DNA of 64,000 nt from CAYSRM01 sp964475205 (GTDB taxonomy: Bacteria > Verrucomicrobiota > Kiritimatiellia > UBA8416 > CAYSRM01). Location: positions 1-64,000 of the forward strand of contig CAYYVQ010000003.1 in the NCBI GenBank assembly GCA_964475205.1, written 5' to 3'. Under the pieces are notes generated by a model that did not search any database, had not been told where the DNA came from, and worked only from the letters and a program-made list of their open reading frames with translations. Within the stretch, counting starts at the first letter, position 1; each line of letters begins with the position of its first letter. Both the position numbers and the translations under genes were made by a program. Shown in pieces: positions 25,837-33,666 of the stretch.

Positions 25837-27285
25837 ATGCGGAAAAATTACTCTGTCGTGATTTTGATTTGTTGTGCTTTCTGTGCTCTGCGGGCACAAC
25901 CTCGGGCTACTGCCTCTTACGGAAATTCGGCCGATGTAGATCTGGCTCCTCTTTTTCTGTCTGATCAGGCTGTCACGGGAGCCGAACGGGTACGTGCTAT
26001 CGGACCGGTATTGGAATGGCAGCGGGTCGGAAGCGGCATCCTTAAAACCGAAAATGATATTTTCAGAGGTCCGGACCGCAAGTATTTCGGAATTCGTCCT
26101 TTTGTAAGTTCAGTCACCGTCGGAGAAGGCGATAAGCAACTGCTTGACCTCTTGTGGCCCCTGGCGTCATGGCGGCGTGACATGAATGAGACAAGTTGGC
26201 GATTTGTTACAGCGTTTGGCCGCAACAGTGATGTCAGCGATCCTGGTTCGAAATACAATTTCATGGTTTTTCCTGTAATATTTGCCGGCAGAAGCGAAGA
26301 AAGCAGGCCGTATTTTGCGTTGTTCCCTGTGGGTGGTAAAATTCGAGATGCTCTGGCGCATGACAAAATTATCTTTGTTCTATTCCCCTTGTATTTGTAT
26401 CTGGAGCAGGGCGAGAAGGAAGCCCACAATTTTCTCTGGCCGCTCATATCAAGGCGCAAGGGCGGCGGAGTCGATGCGCTCAGGGTGTTTCCATTTTATA
26501 TGCATTCGGATAAGGCGGGGCAATGGGAGAAGACTTCTGTGCTATGGCCTTTCTGGAATACGGTAAGATACAAGTACGAGCATGAAAAAGGCGGCGGATT
26601 CATATTTTTTCCTTTTTTCGGCCGGGTATCCACGGGCAGGCAGACAACCAGCTGGATTCTTCCACCGTTTTTCAAATGGGCTGAATCGGATGACGGCAGG
26701 CAGATCCACATGCCATGGCCCTTTGTTCAATATGCTTCAGGAAAGACCGAAAGATTGTATCTATGGCCGCTGTGGGGCAGCAAAAAGGCCGGCGAAAGAG
26801 AATCAGGTTTTGCCTTGTGGCCGATCATTCATTTCAGTAAGACCAGGCAAGTGGACGAAGTTACCCGTAATTTCAAGGTGTTGCCTGTGTTTTATTACGG
26901 GGACCATGTAGTGGAATCTGATAACTTACGCGGTGATGCCGGACAGGATGGCCGACGCAAGACCTTGTCGAAGTACATCAAGATCTGGCCGCTGGGATTT
27001 TATCGCCGCAACGGAAATCAGCATTTGCTTCGGATTCTATCGCTTTGGCCTGCCAAACAGAGTCCGCCGATAGAGAGAAACCTGGCGCCAATATGGTCTT
27101 TGTTTACTTCAAAGCGACTAGGTGATTGCAGGGAAGACGAGCTTTTATGGGGGCTTATTTCCAGGGAACGTAACGGGGCCTCCTATAAAAAATGGTCTTG
27201 GCTGATGGGTTTAGTTCAATATAAAAGGGAGTCAGGACATAAGCAACTGCGTCTTTTACATTTTTTAAAATGTGATTGGAAATGA
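25837..27285 (+). CDS. Unknown exported protein with periodic Trp/Phe-Pro repeats, upstream of the MCE operon
   Basis: About 482 residues with a signal peptide (residues 1-19, ICCAFCALRAQ). I do not recognise the family. The mature protein is built from about 15 irregular units of 25-35 residues, each carrying an aromatic [FLW]-x-[LF]-[WF]-P-[LF] core: LLWPLASW, MVFPVIF, ALFPVGG, VLFPLYL, FLWPLIS, VFPFYM, VLWPFWN, FFPFFG, LPPFFK, PWPFVQ, LWPLWG, ALWPIIH, VLPVFY, IWPLGF. Such a pattern suggests paired beta-strands with aromatic belts, as in a barrel or solenoid. The ATG at 25813, overlapping pyrB, would add eight residues before the signal; I prefer 25837. It ends 16 bases before mlaE and is very probably in the same operon. 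Confidence 0.78.
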   Translation: MRKNYSVVILICCAFCALRAQPRATASYGNSADVDLAPLFLSDQAVTGAERVRAIGPVLEWQRVGSGILKTENDIFRGPDRKYFGIRPFVSSVTVGEGDKQLLDLLWPLASWRRDMNETSWRFVTAFGRNSDVSDPGSKYNFMVFPVIFAGRSEESRPYFALFPVGGKIRDALAHDKIIFVLFPLYLYLEQGEKEAHNFLWPLISRRKGGGVDALRVFPFYMHSDKAGQWEKTSVLWPFWNTVRYKYEHEKGGGFIFFPFFGRVSTGRQTTSWILPPFFKWAESDDGRQIHMPWPFVQYASGKTERLYLWPLWGSKKAGERESGFALWPIIHFSKTRQVDEVTRNFKVLPVFYYGDHVVESDNLRGDAGQDGRRKTLSKYIKIWPLGFYRRNGNQHLLRILSLWPAKQSPPIERNLAPIWSLFTSKRLGDCREDELLWGLISRERNGASYKKWSWLMGLVQYKRESGHKQLRLLHFLKCDWK

Positions 27286-27301
27286 CTTATAAGGCAAAAA
27301 T

Positions 27302-28111
27302 ATGATAACACGAGAGCCTGAGTATTATCCCCCTGCAAAGAATGTATTGGGAGTTATAGGGCGCTGGGCCATTTTCGGTATTCGTGAAATTGGTCGGGGC
27401 GGCCTGCTGCTTGGCGCTGCGGTGATCAATATACGTTTTCTTTTCACCCCGCGGTCCTGGCGTGAAACAGTGGGACAAATGTTTGTTTACGGGATTAAGA
27501 GTCTCGGGGTTATAACCGTAGTGGCGGTATTTACCGGAATGATCCTCGCGTTACAGACGGGATTGGAACTTCAGCGCTTCAACCAGGAGGCCAACATTGG
27601 AACCGCCGTAATGGTCTCGATGCTTCGCGAGATGGGGCCGTTCATGACCGGTTTGATACTGGCTGCATGCGTCGGGTCGTCCATGGCGGCTCAGCTTGGC
27701 ACCATGGTTGTTTCCGAGGAAATAGCAGCCCTCGAGGTCATGTCTATAGACCCGGTAAGGTTTCTTGTCATGCCGCGTCTTGTAGCAATGTGTGTCATGA
27801 CTCCTGCTCTAGCTTTTTTCACTTGCATTATGGGTGTTTTGGGAGGAGGGATAGTCGGGGAGACTCAGCTTGGTGTTTCCTGGGCGGCGTATATAGACAA
27901 CGCCACGACTTTTGCTCATAAGAAGGACCTTTATGTCGGACTTTTTAAAGCTTTTCTCTTTGGCATTATAATTACAACAGTTTCATGCCATGCGGGACTT
28001 GCAACTACGAAGGGAGCCGTGGGCGTTGGTCTGGCCACGCGGAAATCAGTTATTGCAAGCTTTCTTCTTATATTGATTGTTGGATATTTTGTTACGAGGC
28101 TTTTCTATTGA
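27302..28111 (+). CDS. mlaE: MlaE-type ABC transporter permease
   Basis: Inner-membrane permease of an MCE phospholipid/hydrophobic-compound transporter. The 269 residues have an N-terminal amphipathic part then about five membrane segments; the family signature is visible as VFTGMILALQTGLELQRF, then LREMGPFMTGLILAACVGSSMAAQLGTM, the EEIAALEVMSIDP loop and LVMPRLVA. AAGG lies seven bases before the ATG. It is followed by the ATPase and the MCE protein genes in the order permease, ATPase, MCE protein. Confidence 0.95.
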   Translation: MITREPEYYPPAKNVLGVIGRWAIFGIREIGRGGLLLGAAVINIRFLFTPRSWRETVGQMFVYGIKSLGVITVVAVFTGMILALQTGLELQRFNQEANIGTAVMVSMLREMGPFMTGLILAACVGSSMAAQLGTMVVSEEIAALEVMSIDPVRFLVMPRLVAMCVMTPALAFFTCIMGVLGGGIVGETQLGVSWAAYIDNATTFAHKKDLYVGLFKAFLFGIIITTVSCHAGLATTKGAVGVGLATRKSVIASFLLILIVGYFVTRLFY

Positions 28112-28135
28112 TTGCTCTTTAATCGGACGTGGGAA

Positions 28136-28891
28136 ATGATTGAATTCAGAAACGTGAGAAAAAATCTTATGGGCAAGCCAGTCCTGCAAGACCTGAATTT
28201 CAAGGTGCTAGAAGGCGAGACTTTCTGTATCGTCGGGTCTTCAGGATCGGGGAAGAGTGTGACACTTAAACATATGGTCAGACTTATGACTCCTGACGCA
28301 GGCGAAGTGTACGCAAAAGGCAAGGCGCTCAGCGCGTTGAGCGGAACTGAGATGGAAAAAGTGCGGGAGATGTTCGGCTATCTTTTCCAGGGCGCTGCGC
28401 TGCTGGCCTGGCTTACAGTGGGAGAGAATGTTGCGCTTCCGCTTCGTGAGAAAACCGATATGTCGGAAGACGAGATTCAGTCGCGGGTTCACAGCAGGCT
28501 GGCTATGGTCGGACTTGAGGATGCAGTCGACAAGCAACCTTCGGAAATATCCGGCGGGATGCAGAAACGGGCCGGATTGGCTCGAGCGCTTGTGAGGGAT
28601 CCGGATATTGTTTTGTATGATGAACCTACATCAGGGCTTGATCCTGTGACGTCGCGAACGATAGACAGGCTGATTGAACAGATGAGAACCGACATGGGCA
28701 TAACCAGCGTGGTTGTGACGCATGATTTGCACAGCGCCTTGTCTATTGGTTCGAGGATAGCCATGCTTCACGGCGGAAATTTTGTTGAAGTTGCAAAACC
28801 GGAAAATTTTGTTGAGTCAGAAAACGAGCAGGTCAAAAGCTTTATGGAGTCTCAATATATTACTAAAACGGGTTCCTGGGAAAGGACGTAG
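28136..28891 (+). CDS. mlaF: MlaF-type ABC transporter ATPase
   Basis: Drives the MCE transporter by ATP hydrolysis at the cytoplasmic side. Seen: Walker A GSSGSGKS near residue 36, Q-loop LFQGAALLAW, the ABC signature SGGMQKRAGLARAL, Walker B IVLYDEP, D-loop SGLDP and the switch His in VVTHDL. The frame opens at a TTG (28112) but the ATG at 28136 starts exactly where the domain does, so I chose it, giving 251 residues. Confidence 0.95.
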   Translation: MIEFRNVRKNLMGKPVLQDLNFKVLEGETFCIVGSSGSGKSVTLKHMVRLMTPDAGEVYAKGKALSALSGTEMEKVREMFGYLFQGAALLAWLTVGENVALPLREKTDMSEDEIQSRVHSRLAMVGLEDAVDKQPSEISGGMQKRAGLARALVRDPDIVLYDEPTSGLDPVTSRTIDRLIEQMRTDMGITSVVVTHDLHSALSIGSRIAMLHGGNFVEVAKPENFVESENEQVKSFMESQYITKTGSWERT

Positions 28892-28893
28892 CA

Positions 28894-29892
28894 ATGAAAA
28901 AAGACTGGGTTGCCAGGGAATTGACAATAGAGGTGATAGTAGGGGTCTTTATTGTAATGATTCTGCTTGGTATGAGCTATTTCACGATAATTATTGGAAA
29001 GCATAAGTTCTTTCAGCGCACTTACTTTGTCGAGGTGGTTTTTCAGGATGTGATGGGCCTGAAAGAGGGAGACAGGGTGGTGGTCCGTGGAATGCCTGTG
29101 GGGAAAGTACGGGAGCTTAGCCTCAAAAACAACGGAGTCCATGTGCTTGCCGAACTTGAGGAGCAAATAGATCTCAGGAGTGATTACGTAATTTCGATAG
29201 TGACTTCATCCGTGCTTGGAGGAAGGCACTTGAGCATTTATGAAGGTTCAAACGAAGGCGATGACATATGTGAGGACAGAATTCTGATAGGTCAGGAACC
29301 GTACGATATGATGACGGATGCGGCCGAATTGATGAGCGCGCTAAGAGAAAATCTGGCTGAGGAAGGCGGGGTTGTTGACAACCTCAAGAGCGCTGTAGCC
29401 CGGATGAACGAGGTTATGACCCGCATTAGCGAAGGCGAGGGAGCTTTGGGCAAGTTGGTTGCTCCTGACAGCGCTATATATGAGGATCTCAGTTCAACGA
29501 TTGCTTCATTGCGGGAATTTACAAAAAAAATGGAATCCGGAGAAGGCACGCTTGGCAAGCTTTTCACCGAAGATGACCTGTATAATGACCTGGGTTCTCT
29601 GGCATCAAGGGTTGATAACATTGTCGGCAAAGTTGAACAGGGCAAGGGTAATGTGGGCATGCTGATGAACAGGGATGACCTTTACACAAATCTTGTTGCT
29701 ACAGTCAATTCGACCAGGGAGATCATGGATCGTATAAAGAAAGGCGAAGGCATGATCGGCAGACTTATTAATGACGAGGAACTCTACGTAGAAATAAAGC
29801 GCACAGTTCAGGAAGTTCGCACGGCGGTGGAGGATATTCGCGAAACAACTCCGATTGTGACTTTTACCAGTGTTTTCTTCGGAGCATTCTGA
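28894..29892 (+). CDS. mlaD: MlaD-type MCE domain protein
   Basis: Inner-membrane-anchored MCE protein carrying lipids across the periplasm. One membrane segment lies at about 10-34 (IVGVFIVMILLGMSYF), then the MCE domain from about 42 to 125 (VEVVFQDVMGLKEGDRV, VRGMPVGKV, SVLGGRHLSI). The C-terminal half has four repeats of about 38-45 residues around GEGxLGKLxxDxxLYxxL (for example GEGTLGKLFTEDDLYNDL near 211), probably a helical needle extension. It follows the ATPase by two bases, with AAAGGA before the ATG. The final hydrophobic residues VTFTSVFFGAF are notable and may contact membrane or partner. Confidence 0.95.
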   Translation: MKKDWVARELTIEVIVGVFIVMILLGMSYFTIIIGKHKFFQRTYFVEVVFQDVMGLKEGDRVVVRGMPVGKVRELSLKNNGVHVLAELEEQIDLRSDYVISIVTSSVLGGRHLSIYEGSNEGDDICEDRILIGQEPYDMMTDAAELMSALRENLAEEGGVVDNLKSAVARMNEVMTRISEGEGALGKLVAPDSAIYEDLSSTIASLREFTKKMESGEGTLGKLFTEDDLYNDLGSLASRVDNIVGKVEQGKGNVGMLMNRDDLYTNLVATVNSTREIMDRIKKGEGMIGRLINDEELYVEIKRTVQEVRTAVEDIRETTPIVTFTSVFFGAF

Positions 29893-29977
29893 GCTGAATG
29901 ATTCACAAAAAGGGAAATTTACCACAGAATGATAAAATCAGTGTTATTGCTGGGAAAGGACACTAACAACCGGATTT

Positions 29978-30099
29978 TAGCCCTCATATCTCACGGAATT
30001 TCTTAGCAGCCGGTCCGCCATCTGGCGTTTTGTCACTTCGCGGCCTCGCAGTGGCGCTATCCGCGCTCGCAGCAGGAATTCTGTGAGATAGGCGGATTA
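29978..30099. repeat. Palindromic element, TAACCCGCATATCTCAC family
   Basis: Left end TAGCCCTCATATCTCAC at 29978-29994 and imperfect inverted right end GTGAGATAGGCGGATTA at 30083-30099. The right arm continues inward as GGAATTC, CTGCTGCGAGCGCGG and GGCGCTATCC-type sequence, matching the copies at 38411 and 40593. It lies after mlaD in a 365-base gap with no gene. Confidence 0.8.
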
Positions 30100-30109
30100 T
30101 CCCATCTTC

Positions 30110-30151
30110 GTCCCGATCCTTGTCTCGATCATTATCGACAAAGATCGGGAC
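30110..30151. repeat. Short inverted repeat in a GATCGGGACAAA-rich stretch
   Basis: GTCCCGATC at 30110-30118 pairs with GATCGGGAC at 30143-30151, within a degenerate tandem stretch of GACAAAGATCG-like units reaching about 30190. It may be a hairpin or the remains of a simple-sequence tract. Confidence 0.6.
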
Positions 30152-30243
30152 AAAGATCGTGATAAGGATAAAGAGAATCAAGATCGGGCAAACCGGTTTT
30201 GGTCTGCAATGGCTGTGCTATGGAACGTTTATGCCTGAGGAGT

Positions 30244-30260
30244 GTGAGAAATGCGGGTCA
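30244..30260. repeat. Repeat-family end that supplies the guaB stop codon
   Basis: GTGAGAAATGCGGGTCA is a near copy of the 17-base terminal repeat of the palindromic family. Its last three bases (TCA, minus strand TGA) are the stop codon of guaB. Confidence 0.65.
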
Positions 30261-31742
30261 GGACCGGTAATTCGGAGCTTCCTTCATTATCTTAACGTTA
30301 TGCGGATGTGCTTCGCTCAGGCCGGCAAGAGAAACGCGCACCATGTGTGCTTTCTCTTGTAGTTCGCTTATGCTGCGGCAACCGCAGTAACCAAGTGAAG
30401 AGCGCAGTCCTCCACAGAACTGGGTCAGAACTTTTTCAACGCTCCCGGAGTACGGAACCATGCCTTCGATTCCCTGCGGAACCAGCTCGCTCTCCTGAAT
30501 TTCCTGCTGCTGGTAGCGTTCGCGGCTTCCCGATCCTTCGCGCAACGCTGCGAGGCTTCCCATGCCGCGGTAAATTACATATTGCCTTCCCTGGTGAATG
30601 ATCTTTTCGCCTGGACTTTCTTCGGTGCCGGCAAGCACAGAGCCCATCATGACTGTATCGGCTCCTACCGCAAAGGCTTTTGGCGCATCGCCGGAGTGTC
30701 GTATCCCGCCGTCGGATATGACAGGAATGCTTCCCTTAAGCGCCGTTGAGCATGCATGGACTGCAGTGACCTGCGGAATGCCGACCCCGCACACTACACG
30801 GGTCGTGCAGATTGAGCCCGGCCCAATGCCGACCTTAACGCCATGGGCTCCTGCGTCGCGCATTGCGACTGCGCCTTCGGAGGTAGCTACGTTGCCTGCA
30901 ATAATGTCTATATCCGGATAGTTTTTTGCAACCCAACGGATCATCTCAATAACGCCAAGGGTATGGCCGTGGGCCGTGTCTATTACGACAACGTCCGTGT
31001 CTTCATCCGCGAGCGCTTCTACCCGCTCATAGTCGCCCGGGCTGACTGCGGCCCCCGATCTTAGCCTATGATGCGAATCTCTGTTGTATAAAGGATGCGA
31101 GTTTTCCACGAGCGCGCTTACGTCCGAAAAACTGTACAAACCGACCAGTTTGCCCTTCTTTACGAGCGGAAGTTTGCCGATTTTATTCTGAAGCATGATT
31201 TCATACGCCTGCTGCAGATTGGTGTCGAGGTTGCCTGTAATTACTTTTTTTGTCATTACGTCAGATACCGGCGCTGCGCGGTCCCGGGCAAATTTTATGT
31301 CCGTAGCAGTAAGAAGTCCTGCCAGGTTGCCTTTCTTGTCAACAATCGGAAATCCGCTGAAAGAGTAGCCCTTCTTTTCCCGTGTTTCGGCAACAGTTTG
31401 CAGCGTGTCGCTATCCTCGAAGACAACAGGATCCCTGATAAGTCCGTGCATGTGATGCTTGACTGCGGCAATCTGTTTGCACTGCTCTTTGCAGGACATG
31501 TTCTTATGAATAATGCCTATGCCGCCGAGAAGGGCCATGACAATAGCTGTCCGGGTTTCAGTAACAGTGTCCATCGCAGCGCTGACAAAGGGTATATTCA
31601 CGTTTATTCGTGTCGTCAGGCGGCTGCTGATCTCTGTCTCGTGGGGCAGAAAATCCGCATAACGGGTAACCAGGGAAATGTCATCGAATGTTAGCCCCTC
31701 ATTTTCGAAGCGCGCCATCAAAGAATCAACAAAATCATTCAT
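30258..31742 (-). CDS. guaB: IMP dehydrogenase
   Basis: Oxidises IMP to XMP with NAD, the step before GuaA. The 494 residues have the split catalytic barrel with two CBS domains at about 98-215 (HHMHGLIRDPVV onward, IKFARDRA and MLQNKIGKLPLV). The catalytic Cys lies in GIGPGSICTTRVV, the phosphate-binding GGIRHSGD follows, and the flap is near YRGMGSLAALREGSG. AAGGAAA lies upstream of the ATG at a long distance. The gene ends exactly inside a dispersed-repeat end, so its last residues may be recently altered. Confidence 0.97.
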   Translation of the reverse strand: MNDFVDSLMARFENEGLTFDDISLVTRYADFLPHETEISSRLTTRINVNIPFVSAAMDTVTETRTAIVMALLGGIGIIHKNMSCKEQCKQIAAVKHHMHGLIRDPVVFEDSDTLQTVAETREKKGYSFSGFPIVDKKGNLAGLLTATDIKFARDRAAPVSDVMTKKVITGNLDTNLQQAYEIMLQNKIGKLPLVKKGKLVGLYSFSDVSALVENSHPLYNRDSHHRLRSGAAVSPGDYERVEALADEDTDVVVIDTAHGHTLGVIEMIRWVAKNYPDIDIIAGNVATSEGAVAMRDAGAHGVKVGIGPGSICTTRVVCGVGIPQVTAVHACSTALKGSIPVISDGGIRHSGDAPKAFAVGADTVMMGSVLAGTEESPGEKIIHQGRQYVIYRGMGSLAALREGSGSRERYQQQEIQESELVPQGIEGMVPYSGSVEKVLTQFCGGLRSSLGYCGCRSISELQEKAHMVRVSLAGLSEAHPHNVKIMKEAPNYRS

Positions 31743-31768
31743 AATGCCATGGTTTCCTTCTTTTTCTG

Positions 31769-31951
31769 TCTAGCCTGATCTATTCATAAAAATCTATTAC
31801 GAGTGTTCATGTCACTTCATCTCAACGACTTTGCTGGCCAGCCGATCTTGACGTATGTTCATACGCCTTCACCCGGCTATCTGCGCAAAGCCATTGATCT
31901 AAAGCGGGCTGCGCACTCTCATTACGAAGTTTACGCATAGATCAGGCTAGA
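31769..31951. repeat. 183-bp element with 15-bp perfect terminal inverted repeats
   Basis: TCTAGCCTGATCTAT at 31769-31783 and its exact reverse complement ATAGATCAGGCTAGA at 31937-31951. The inside contains no open frame of note. The left end begins 26 bases upstream of the guaB start codon, so it lies in the guaB promoter region. Confidence 0.85.
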
Positions 31952-32084
31952 GAGCATGCTTTCTGTTGTGAATCGGCCACTCATTTGTTCTCTTTCCCAA
32001 GGATTTTTGCCTTGTTTGGCTGTTCGCGTCAAGAAGTAATTGGCCGTTGAAGAATGTTGTATCCGCGAGAGTCCTCACCTTTAT

Positions 32085-32142
32085 AAACTCACGCACTCAC
32101 ATACCCACACACAGGACGCGCCGGAAAGTCATACGCTTTGAA
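32085..32142. repeat. CA-rich 58-bp dispersed module
   Basis: Begins AAACTCAC, includes CACTCACATACCCACACAC (32094-32112) and then AGGACGCGC and ATACGCTTTGAA. The same layout recurs at 38903-38960 with about ten differences, and its CA-rich part is also found at 24618-24636. Confidence 0.8.
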
Positions 32143-32388
32143 CGGCGGCGGGTATTCTCTTGAGGCATGCAGCCGGCGCATCTTATAATTCAAGTATATG
32201 TAATCTTGGATGCCGTTGAAAAACCGATAAGTTCTGTGTGTTCATATAAAGCCATAGACAGGATGGGAAGGCTGATTGCGTAGAGGCGGCAAAGGTGGAA
32301 GGGAGAATATCCAATATCCAAGACGGAATATCCAATGATTAAGTGACATGCACACTCGTAGTAGATTTTTATGAATAGATCAGGTTAG

Positions 32389-33660
32389 ATGATAAAAACT
32401 ACATTCCTTTTTTTGATATTGAGCTGCAGCGCTCTGCTTGCGGGCTCTCCGGGCCGGTATAATTCTGCCCGAAATACTGATCTTGCCACGGCCGATGAAA
32501 TAGCGGCTGGTGCGTCAGCAGCCGGCGCAAAAGATCTGGAAAAGCTTGCGGCTTTTTTTCGAGCCAATCATGGCGGAAGCGAGCTGATTGCGGCCAGGCT
32601 GATTTGCCGGTGGATTGCTGAAAATGTGAGTTACGATATTGAGCAGCTTAAAGCCGGTAATTTGAATCGAAACAAGACAGCCCGGGAGGCCTTTGAAACC
32701 AGGAAATGTGTATGCGGGGGATACGCGAACCTTTTTCTCAAGCTGGCTGAACTGGTGGGTCTAAAAGCTGTAAAAATAACCGGATACAGCAAGGTTTACG
32801 GTTATTCGCAGGGTGAAGATGTGCGAGATAACAGCCATGCGTGGAATGCGGTTCAAATCAAGGGCCGCTGGCGCCTGGTTGATCCGACCTGGGCATCAGG
32901 ATATGTTAACGACGAGGATAGATTTGTCAGGCAGTTTAATGAATTTTATTTTATGGCGCCCCCGGAGACCCTGATTCTTACACATTTTCCGGAAGACCCC
33001 GCGCACCAGTTGCTGCGTCAGCCGGTTTCGATGCAACAGTTTGAAAACTTTGTTTATCTTCGCCCCCGTTTTTTTCGTTACGGGATTGTTTTAAAAAGCC
33101 ACAGGAACGGGCTGATCGAAGCAGGTTCGGACCTCGAAGTCAGCCTTGAAGCAGACAATCGGACTTCTTTTGCTGCTTCGTTGAGTCGAAACGGAAAGAA
33201 ACTGCCCGACACTGCAGTTTTTATTCAGAACCCTGGCGGGCATGTTCAGGTCAATGCTGTTTTTCCTGAGAAGGGAGCATATAACCTTGATATCTATGCG
33301 AAGAAGGAGAATGAGGAAGGGGCCTATGGCCATGTGGCGATGTACAAAGTTGCTGCGTCTGAAGGCAAAGGAGATCGTATTGGGTTCCCGCGCATATACC
33401 AGGCATTTGCAGAAAAGAAATGCAGGCTTATTGCTCCCATGACCCGGCAGCTCAAGGCGGGCCGAAGGCATAATTTTAAAATACGTATTCCTGAGGCAAC
33501 ACGTGTTGCTGTTGTCGTTGGAGAAAACGACTGGAAAAGCCTGACCCGCGGGATGTACTTTCACGGGACCGTAGTGGCGCCGCGGGGAAAAATCATGGTA
33601 ATAGCAAAGTTTCCCGGATCTCAGACATACAGGACAGTTGTTGAGTACGAGGGATACTGA
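32389..33660 (+). CDS. Exported transglutaminase-like protein with kyphoscoliosis-peptidase (KY) layout
   Basis: A 423-residue protein with a signal peptide (residues 1-18, ending ALLAG). The transglutaminase-like domain (about 65-170) has the catalytic Cys in KCVCGGYANLF (C109 is the likely nucleophile), His150 in NSHAWNAV and Asp165 in RLVDPTW. Two Ig-like parts follow (about 215-320 and 340-423), as in eukaryotic KY and related bacterial proteins. It probably cleaves or crosslinks a protein or peptide outside the cytoplasm. The start codon directly abuts the 49-bp inverted repeat, which therefore supplies its weak ribosome binding site. Confidence 0.85.
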   Translation: MIKTTFLFLILSCSALLAGSPGRYNSARNTDLATADEIAAGASAAGAKDLEKLAAFFRANHGGSELIAARLICRWIAENVSYDIEQLKAGNLNRNKTAREAFETRKCVCGGYANLFLKLAELVGLKAVKITGYSKVYGYSQGEDVRDNSHAWNAVQIKGRWRLVDPTWASGYVNDEDRFVRQFNEFYFMAPPETLILTHFPEDPAHQLLRQPVSMQQFENFVYLRPRFFRYGIVLKSHRNGLIEAGSDLEVSLEADNRTSFAASLSRNGKKLPDTAVFIQNPGGHVQVNAVFPEKGAYNLDIYAKKENEEGAYGHVAMYKVAASEGKGDRIGFPRIYQAFAEKKCRLIAPMTRQLKAGRRHNFKIRIPEATRVAVVVGENDWKSLTRGMYFHGTVVAPRGKIMVIAKFPGSQTYRTVVEYEGY

Positions 33661-33666
33661 CCTGGT

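Larger units (their letters stand above)
31769..32389. repeat. 621-bp segment bounded by 49-bp inverted repeats
   Basis: The left 49 bases (31769-31817) and the reverse complement of the right 49 bases (32341-32389) differ at only three positions. The segment fills the gap between guaB and the transglutaminase gene, contains the 183-bp element and a GT/CA-rich repeat module, and encodes no protein that I can see. Its right end reaches the A of the transglutaminase ATG. Confidence 0.85.

Noticed and set aside
31743..32388. tRNA or other structured RNA in the long gap after guaB
   Set aside because: I looked for a GTTCRANYC T-loop and acceptor pairing and found none; the structure present is explained by the inverted repeats.
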